Of a DNA stretch of 8,039 nt, positions 1-4,333 are shown piece after piece; the stretch's first letter is position 1; the number at the start of each line of letters is the position of its first letter. The DNA is taken from contig JBOHER010000177.1 in assembly GCA_050701115.1 (NCBI GenBank), forward strand, positions 1-8,039, in the 5' to 3' direction. A program made the position numbers and the translations under genes. The notes beneath the pieces were generated by a model. It did not search any database and was not told the origin of the DNA. It worked only from the letters and a program-made list of their open reading frames with translations. This stretch comes from JBOHER01 sp050701115 (GTDB lineage: Bacteria > Actinomycetota > Actinomycetes > Mycobacteriales > Pseudonocardiaceae).

Positions 1-551
1 CTGGTCACCGTGAACCAGTAGTGCTCGTTGCGGTAGTGGTGCAGCCGGTGGTTGCGCCGGATCGCCTTGTACAGCCGAGAGCGCGGGCGGTAGTTGCTGT
101 GGATGAGGTAATGCGTCCACTCGTAGCCAAAACCGAGCAGTGCGACAACGGTCAGGAAGGTCAGCCCGACACCCACCCGCGGGAAGGCCAGCAGGGCGAT
201 GGCCGTGTAGAGCGGCAGCAACAAGAGCAGCGCCTGCCAGGGAATGAAGACCAGCGGGACATCGCGTGGATCCGCGTGGTGCGCACGATGCTTGCGGGCC
301 AGTACCGAGTCGATGGTCATGCTGCCGAGCTTGCGCGGCTTGGCGTGCAGCACGCACACGTGCACGAACCACTCGAAGAGCGGGAACGCCGCGATCATGA
401 TCACCGGAACGAGCGCGTCGGTCCACCGCCAGTCGCCGACCATGAACCGGGCGGTGGAAGCGGCGACCAGGGTGGTCCCGATCAGCCAGGGGGAAGGATG
501 CCGCCAGAACGCTCGCCACGAGTTGGTCAATGAGACGCCTTTGCTGGTCAT
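1..551 (-). CDS. Fatty acid/sterol hydroxylase family membrane protein (3' end outside window)
   Basis: Only the first 183 residues are present; the C-terminus lies beyond the left edge. The translation has the histidine clusters of the membrane di-iron fatty acid hydroxylase/sterol desaturase superfamily: H64-x4-H69, H88-x2-HH (HRAHH, 88-92), H147-x3-H151 and H168-x2-HH (HRLHH, 168-172), with a further H177. Hydrophobic stretches at about 22-35, 46-62, 103-123 and 127-144 alternate with these clusters, as expected for an enzyme that oxidises a lipid chain at the cytoplasmic face of the membrane using O2. The substrate (fatty acyl chain, carotenoid, hopanoid or sterol) cannot be told. The ATG overlaps the TGA of the upstream GntR gene by four bases (ATGA), and GAGGA lies 5 bases before the start inside that gene. 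The two are therefore almost certainly co-transcribed and translationally coupled, and the regulator probably controls this enzyme. Confidence 0.88.
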   Translation of the reverse strand, partial: MTSKGVSLTNSWRAFWRHPSPWLIGTTLVAASTARFMVGDWRWTDALVPVIMIAAFPLFEWFVHVCVLHAKPRKLGSMTIDSVLARKHRAHHADPRDVPLVFIPWQALLLLLPLYTAIALLAFPRVGVGLTFLTVVALLGFGYEWTHYLIHSNYRPRSRLYKAIRRNHRLHHYRNEHYWFTVT

Positions 552-1267
552 GATTCCTCCAGTTGACGAAGGGCACCGAGCAACGCGGTGGTCGCGGGTG
601 AGAGCAGGTCCTCGGCTGCCCGGCGAGCACGGTCGGCGTCACCCGCGACAATGGCGTTGGCCAGCGCCCGGTAGGCCGCCACCCGCCCGACCTCGGCCGC
701 CATCACGGTCGCCAGCGCGTCCAGCGCGGGTTCGTATGCCACGCGCAAACTGTTGAACATCAAGCGGAATGCGATCGAATCGGCGCCGTCCACGACGTGG
801 TCCCAGAAGGTCAGCGCGACGCGTTGCCGGGCCACCGGATCCTGGTCGTCGGCGAGTGCCCGTACCGACTCGTTCAGCGCATCGGCCAGCCGCACGCCCG
901 CACGCTCGGCGGCAAGCGCGGCAACCTTCGGACCGACATGCAGGCGGGCCTCGAGGATGCTGCGAGCGACCGCGAGGTCGATCTCACCGCGCCGAAGCAG
1001 CAGACGCGGAAGGAGATCCAACCCGGCGTGCCGCCGGAAGTCCCGGACCGTGGTGGCATCACCCTGCCGCACCTCGACCAGTCCGGCCTGCGCCATCCGC
1101 TGCAGCGCCTCCCGCACCGCGGGCCGGGAAACGCCCAGCACCTCGGCGAGCCTGCGCTCGCTCGGCAGGCTTTCCCCGGGGGCCAGTTGACCACCGACGA
1201 CCTCGGCGAGGATCTGGTCGAACACCTCGTCGGGAACGGACCGGCGAGCCACCCGCTGCAATGCCAT
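548..1267 (-). CDS. GntR-family transcriptional regulator, FadR-like
   Basis: This 239-residue protein has an N-terminal winged helix-turn-helix (about 13-76) with the classic GntR signature LPSERRLAEVLGVSRPAVREAL at 34-55. An all-helical FadR/FCD-type effector domain follows (about 98-230). In FCD regulators that bind carboxylates through a metal, the ligands are Asp and His in a DxxxH pair (the 'FH' motif) plus two later histidines. Here the equivalent places read A151/W155 ('TFW'), Y199 and E219/D220, so the metal site appears lost. That is what the acyl-CoA-binding FadR branch shows, and it fits the lipid hydroxylase it overlaps. The inferred role is repression or activation of the two-gene unit in response to a fatty-acyl ligand. 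An in-frame TAG 12 bases upstream rules out a longer N-terminus. There is no well-spaced Shine-Dalgarno, and a promoter is placed so that the ATG itself would be +1. The effector is inference. Confidence 0.93.
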   Translation of the reverse strand: MALQRVARRSVPDEVFDQILAEVVGGQLAPGESLPSERRLAEVLGVSRPAVREALQRMAQAGLVEVRQGDATTVRDFRRHAGLDLLPRLLLRRGEIDLAVARSILEARLHVGPKVAALAAERAGVRLADALNESVRALADDQDPVARQRVALTFWDHVVDGADSIAFRLMFNSLRVAYEPALDALATVMAAEVGRVAAYRALANAIVAGDADRARRAAEDLLSPATTALLGALRQLEES

Positions 1268-1273
1268 ACCTCG

Positions 1274-1302
1274 ACGCTAAGGCGGAATCAGTAGATGGTC
1301 AA
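1274..1302 (-). promoter_or_regulatory. Leaderless promoter of the GntR/hydroxylase unit
   Basis: On the minus strand TTGACC (1302-1297) is followed by a 17-base spacer and TAGCGT (1279-1274). The last base of the -10 box is 7 bases before the A of the GntR ATG at 1267, so transcription should begin at the start codon. This agrees with the absence of a well-placed ribosome binding site. Leaderless mRNAs are common in actinobacteria. The promoter is predicted from sequence only. Confidence 0.6.
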
Positions 1303-1322
1303 GTGGTCAGACCAATGACCTG
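1296..1322. promoter_or_regulatory. Predicted FadR-like GntR operator
   Basis: A perfect 5-1-5 inverted repeat, TGGTCAGACCA, lies at 1304-1314. This matches the core of the known FadR operator (TGGTCnGACCA) and the general FadR-subfamily pattern GT-n-AC. A second TGGTCA direct half-site at 1296-1301 overlaps the -35 box, and ATGACC follows at 1315-1320, so several half-sites are stacked here. Binding would touch or flank the -35 element of the GntR gene, the expected layout for autoregulation. It could also affect the divergent small membrane gene. No binding data are available. Confidence 0.6.
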
Positions 1323-1402
1323 AGTAGTGTCCCGGATGTGCCAGGCTGCCCGATCCAGGACAGTTCCGACTATGACGAGCACACCCGACCTCTCCGACGC
1401 CC

Positions 1403-1741
1403 TTGCCGCGCCTCGCCGAGGCGCTCGAAGACGTCACCGCGCACCTCGACGCGGTCAGCGCCGAACTGCGCGCGGCAGCCGTGAGCCTTGCCGCGGCGGC
1501 GCACCGGATCGACGCCTTGCGTGGCGGTGCGGCAGCGGCTTGGCTGACGGCCGGAACTGTGACGCTCTACGGGGCCACTGGCGTGATCCTGTGCCTGACC
1601 CTGCTGCCGCTTGCCCTCGGTGCCGGGCTGGTGCTGCTCGCCGCCGGATCGCGGTATGTCCGGCTGGTCAGCGCGGAGGCCACGCCGGTCCGGGACGAGG
1701 GCCCACCCGCCGGAACGGTGCGGCAGCCGGACGATCGGTAA
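1403..1741 (+). CDS. Small two-helix membrane protein, start disrupted or TTG
   Basis: No family is recognised. The frame from TTG 1403 codes for 112 residues with strongly GC-rich third positions. An amphipathic, Ala/Leu-rich N-terminal helix (about 3-41, likely coiled coil) precedes two adjacent hydrophobic segments (about 45-66 and 67-83) and a polar Pro-rich tail (about 90-112). It would be a small inner-membrane hairpin protein. The start is a problem. No Shine-Dalgarno precedes TTG 1403, while ATG 1372 in a different frame opens a sensible peptide (MTSTPDLSDALA) preceded by AGGA about 15 bases upstream. Removing one base around 1408-1412 would join the two into one continuous helix-forming N-terminus. 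The gene is therefore either frameshifted (mutation or sequencing error) or starts at TTG. It diverges from the GntR gene across the shared operator region. Confidence 0.55.
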   Translation: MPRLAEALEDVTAHLDAVSAELRAAAVSLAAAAHRIDALRGGAAAAWLTAGTVTLYGATGVILCLTLLPLALGAGLVLLAAGSRYVRLVSAEATPVRDEGPPAGTVRQPDDR

Positions 1742-1984
1742 TGAATCGGCGCCGAAATGCGACAATCCTCGGCAGCATGTCCGCAGGTTGCTTCATGTCA
1801 CTCGATCGTGGTGGTACTTTCTGGGAATTCACCGCGTCCGAGACGGCAGTCGCCCGTTAAGACATGTGGCCGTGTCTGCACGGCCGTTGTCCGGTGGTGT
1901 CCGATCTGGGCACAACCGGATCGAGTCGTCGGCGTCGATCGCACAGCCCCCCGAGCGATCGGCGTCGGCGGCGCCTCGATCCGC
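1742..1984. other. Intergenic stretch without a convincing gene
   Basis: The 311-base gap between the small membrane gene and the TetR gene has no ORF with credible coding bias. It contains a 10-base palindrome TCGGCGCCGA (1746-1755) just after the stop of the small gene, and a hairpin with 7-bp arms CGATCGC/GCGATCG (1936-1942 and 1955-1961, 12-base loop). The hairpin has no T tract and is not a clear terminator. The last part of the gap carries the TetR operator and promoter, listed separately. Confidence 0.6.
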
Positions 1985-2004
1985 TGAACGCCGTTCACTA
2001 TCCT
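1976..2004 (+). promoter_or_regulatory. Predicted TetR-gene promoter with palindromic operator
   Basis: A perfect 6-1-6 inverted repeat, TGAACGCCGTTCA, lies at 1985-1997. It is directly followed by a plausible -10 box TATCCT (1999-2004), with only a weak -35 (TCGATC, 1976-1981) 17 bases before. The palindrome thus falls in the spacer of a promoter about 50 bases upstream of the TetR start, the usual arrangement for autorepression by a TetR dimer. The symmetry is seen directly; the assignment to this regulator is inference. Confidence 0.5.
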
Positions 2005-2052
2005 CACGGGCAACGTCGGAATGCGACTCAGTGACGGCCGAGCGGAGGCGAG

Positions 2053-2799
2053 ATGAGCGAGCTCAGCGGCCTGCACCGCTGGCGGCCCGACACCGGGAGC
2101 GAGATTCGCAAGACCGCGCGGGCGCTGCTCATCGAGCACGGCGTCCAAGGGGTCACGCTCCGCGCGATCGCACGTGCCCTTGGCATCACGGCACCTGCGC
2201 TCTACCGCTACTACCGCTCCCACTCCGATCTGATCGAGCAGGTGCGCGCCGACATCTGCGGGGATCTGGCCGGTGAACTCACCGCGGACATCGCCGCCCA
2301 GCCGAGTGACGACGTCATCGCGCAGTTCTTCGCCGCCTGCCGCGGCTTCCGCCGGTGGGCGCTGGCGCATCCGCGCGAGTTCACCTTGGTCTTCGCCTTC
2401 CGAGCGAACGCGGACTCGGGTGCAGCAGGCGACGCCGCCCTCACCACCCTGGACACCGCAACCGAGCCGTTCGGCCGGGTGTTCATCTCCAGCGCGGCCC
2501 GGCTGCTCGCCGCGCACGCCATCACCTTGCCGCCGGACGATCTGGTGCCACCGGAACTGCACGGCGACATCTCCGCGTTCCGCGACGCACTCCTGGTACT
2601 TCTCGCCGAAGCCGAGGCGCCGATCGACGCCGACCGGCTCAACCTGGGCATGGCCTACCTGATGCTGCAGTACTGGACGCGCATCTACGGCCACGTCGCC
2701 CTCGAGGTCTTCGGCAACTTCCCCATACCGGTGTCCAAACCGGACGCCCTCTTTGACTCCGTGCTCGATGGCATCGCGCGCGAGGTGGGGCTGGTGTGA
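2053..2799 (+). CDS. TetR-family transcriptional regulator with WHG-type C-terminal domain
   Basis: This 248-residue protein has an N-terminal TetR DNA-binding domain. Helix 1 is about 15-30, and the helix-turn-helix is about 34-55, with the typical sequence VTLRAIARALGITAPALYRYY. The remaining helices form a ligand-binding and dimerisation domain. The segment YWTRIYGHVALEVFG (207-221) matches the tryptophan-x3-5-G motif region of the TetR C-terminal 'WHG' family found in many actinobacterial regulators. The ligand is unknown. GGAGG (2044-2048) sits 4 bases before the ATG and supports this start. A perfect palindrome about 55 bases upstream is a candidate autoregulatory operator. The regulated target is not obvious: the gene stands alone upstream of a pair of small ORFs and trpS on the same strand, so these are possible targets. 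Confidence 0.93.
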   Translation: MSELSGLHRWRPDTGSEIRKTARALLIEHGVQGVTLRAIARALGITAPALYRYYRSHSDLIEQVRADICGDLAGELTADIAAQPSDDVIAQFFAACRGFRRWALAHPREFTLVFAFRANADSGAAGDAALTTLDTATEPFGRVFISSAARLLAAHAITLPPDDLVPPELHGDISAFRDALLVLLAEAEAPIDADRLNLGMAYLMLQYWTRIYGHVALEVFGNFPIPVSKPDALFDSVLDGIAREVGLV

Positions 2800-2818
2800 C
2801 CTGCGGCTACGGCCGTCA

Positions 2819-2965
2819 GTGCTGATCCACGCGCGGCAGAACACCGGTTTCACCGTGCCCCCGGCCGCCGATTGGGCGCAATGGCGCACCGAAGACGCGG
2901 AGTATGCCCACGAAGCTGACGCCGTCAGGCATGAAGTCACCGGCATCTGGGAGCGGTTGGCGTGA
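2819..2965 (+). CDS. Small hypothetical protein, possibly truncated
   Basis: A frame of 48 residues opens at GTG 2819 and ends with TGA at 2963-2965. It is not recognised. The peptide is polar, rich in Ala/Glu/His and unusually rich in Trp (three in 48 residues: DW, QW, GIW), and is probably helical in its second half. No Shine-Dalgarno precedes the GTG, and the frame stays open backwards into the 3' end of the TetR gene, so the true start is uncertain and the ORF may be a remnant of a longer gene. The main support is its 4-base GTGA overlap with the next small ORF, a hallmark of translational coupling. A leader role for trpS was considered but no terminator hairpin was seen. Confidence 0.4.
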   Translation: MLIHARQNTGFTVPPAADWAQWRTEDAEYAHEADAVRHEVTGIWERLA

Positions 2966-3201
2966 CCTGGCACCGGAACAAGCCGCCCGAGCAGGTGTGC
3001 GCAAGCGCGCTTGGGATGATCGCGAGGAAGACCCGAGAAGGATGCGCGCCATGCGCGGATGCCTATGTTGATCTCGCCCGACGGTTCGGCGCAACAGACG
3101 AACAGATTGCCCAGGCACTTGGTCAGGCTGTGTCGCTCCCGCCCGCCACCCCCACGGCGCGGGGCCAAGGTCGCGGTGATGGTCGCTTTGCCAGCGGATA
3201 A
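2962..3201 (+). CDS. Small CxxC protein with AhpD-like core motif
   Basis: This 79-residue frame starts at GTG 2962, overlapping the preceding stop by four bases. Residues 26-52 (E27-G-C28-A-P-C31-A-D-A-Y35 ... GATDEQIAQAL) resemble the core of the AhpD/carboxymuconolactone decarboxylase family, where a CxxC pair is followed by an (A)R-x-x-GA(T/S)-(D/E)EEI-x-x-A helix turn. Two features differ: the usual histidine four residues after the second cysteine is Tyr35, and the protein is much shorter than a full AhpD domain. The C-terminal 20 residues are Pro/Gly/Arg-rich and probably disordered. It could be a minimal thiol-redox protein, a decayed AhpD-like gene, or an unrelated small protein. Third codon positions are less GC-rich than in neighbouring genes, as in trpS downstream. 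The gap to trpS is 49 bases, so the two may be co-transcribed. Confidence 0.5.
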   Translation: MTWHRNKPPEQVCASALGMIARKTREGCAPCADAYVDLARRFGATDEQIAQALGQAVSLPPATPTARGQGRGDGRFASG

Positions 3202-3250
3202 GCTGACAGCCGGCACATTCACCGCCCACCTTGCTAGACACGAGGAATCC

Positions 3251-4261
3251 ATGGCAACCGATCTCACCGCCGCAAGGCCGCGTGTTCTCTCCGGGATCAC
3301 CGCGACCGGCAAGCTCCACATCGGTAACTACACCGGCGCCCTGAGCGTCTGGGCGCAGGAGCAAGATCGGTTCGAGAACTTCTTCTTCATCGCCGACCTG
3401 CATGCACTGACCATCCCGGAGAACATCCGCCCCGATCACCTCCGCGAACGCATCAAAGAGATCGTCGCCCTGTACCTGGCATGCGGGCTGGACGTCTCCA
3501 AGTCGGTGCTGTTCCTCCAGTCGCGGGTGCCCGCCCATGCGTCTCTCGCGTGGATCTTCGACTGCGTGACGCCGATCGGCTGGCTGGAACGAATGACGCA
3601 GTACAAGTCCAAGTCCGACCGCGCCAACCCAAGCGCGGGGCTGCTGACCTACCCGGCGCTGATGGCCGCCGACATCTTGCTCTATCGGCCCGACTACGTG
3701 CCCGTCGGCGACGACCAACGACAGCACATCGAACTGACACGCGACATCGCGCAGCGCTTCAACAGCATGTTCGGGGAGGCATTCGCGATCCCCGAAGCCA
3801 TGATCCGCAAGACAGGAGCTCGGATCATGGGGCTGGACGATCCCACTGTGAAGATGAGCAAGAGCTTGGCGGAAACGCGAGACGGCCACGCAATCGGCCT
3901 ACTCGACCCACCGAACAAGATCCGTAAGACGATCATGCGGGCGGTCACCGACTCCGGCACCGAGGTCCGAGCAGACAACCTAGGCCCCGGCATCGAGAAC
4001 TTGCTCACTCTGTTCGAGGTACTGGCAGGCAGCAGTCGGGAGGACGCGCTCGCCCAGTTCGAGGGGAAGGGCTACGGCGTGCTCAAGAAGGCCGTGGCGG
4101 AGGTCGCCATAGAACGGATAACCGCCATCCAGGAGCAATACCACGAGGTCCGCGCGGACGAAGCCTACCTCGACAAGACGCTCGCGACAGGCGCAGAGAA
4201 GGCAGCAGCAGTCGCTGACGAGACGCTTGAGACCGCCATGCGGCTCACCGGGCTGCTGTAA
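3251..4261 (+). CDS. trpS: Tryptophanyl-tRNA synthetase (possible auxiliary copy)
   Basis: This 336-residue class Ic synthetase charges tRNA-Trp with tryptophan using ATP in the cytoplasm. Visible signatures are the HIGH-like HIGN at 23-26 (TGKLHIGNYTGAL), the ADLHALT tryptophan-site segment (48-54), VGDDQxQHIELTRD (152-165) and a perfect KMSKS at 201-205. Length equals that of complete bacterial TrpRS, so the gene looks intact. ATG 3251 is preferred over upstream in-frame starts because GAGGA (3242-3246) lies 4-5 bases before it and homology begins here. The segment IGWLERMTQYKSKS (109-122) replaces the GEASRMTQFKDKS-type sequence usual in actinobacterial housekeeping TrpRS. Together with slightly less GC-rich codons, this suggests an acquired, auxiliary enzyme. 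Auxiliary TrpRS genes in Streptomyces confer indolmycin resistance, but the active-site histidine (H51) is kept here, so resistance cannot be claimed. Confidence 0.95.
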   Translation: MATDLTAARPRVLSGITATGKLHIGNYTGALSVWAQEQDRFENFFFIADLHALTIPENIRPDHLRERIKEIVALYLACGLDVSKSVLFLQSRVPAHASLAWIFDCVTPIGWLERMTQYKSKSDRANPSAGLLTYPALMAADILLYRPDYVPVGDDQRQHIELTRDIAQRFNSMFGEAFAIPEAMIRKTGARIMGLDDPTVKMSKSLAETRDGHAIGLLDPPNKIRKTIMRAVTDSGTEVRADNLGPGIENLLTLFEVLAGSSREDALAQFEGKGYGVLKKAVAEVAIERITAIQEQYHEVRADEAYLDKTLATGAEKAAAVADETLETAMRLTGLL

Positions 4262-4307
4262 CTGCCAAGGGATCGTCAGTGCCCTAGCTGACCAGGCCGA
4301 CCGTACG

Positions 4308-4323
4308 GGTGCCAACAGGCGCT
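4308..4323. terminator. Weak hairpin between convergent trpS and leuS
   Basis: The 72 bases between the two convergent stops contain GGTGCC-AACA-GGCGCT, a 6-bp stem with two G-U wobbles on the plus-strand RNA. A second 5-bp stem, GTCAG/CTGAC, lies at 4275-4279 and 4288-4292. Neither is followed by a T tract. Either may help end trpS transcription, but the call is tentative. Confidence 0.25.
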
Positions 4324-4333
4324 TCAGCTCGCC

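Noticed and set aside
1741..1860. 39-residue ORF starting at the stop of the small membrane gene (TAATG)
   Set aside because: No coding bias, no family and no Shine-Dalgarno; the overlap is probably chance.
3059..3250. N-terminal extension of TrpRS
   Set aside because: The extra 64 residues overlap the CxxC ORF in another frame, and a good Shine-Dalgarno precedes ATG 3251.
2819..3250. Tryptophan attenuator or T-box before trpS
   Set aside because: The small ORFs have scattered Trp codons, but no tandem Trp codons, terminator hairpin or T-box consensus is visible.
1798..3321. 507-codon minus-strand open frame across the TetR gene
   Set aside because: It overlaps clear plus-strand genes and intergenic sequence, with no recognisable domain; an artefact of high GC.
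2816..3889. 357-codon minus-strand open frame across the small ORFs and trpS
   Set aside because: It is antisense to an unmistakable TrpRS and has no domain signature.
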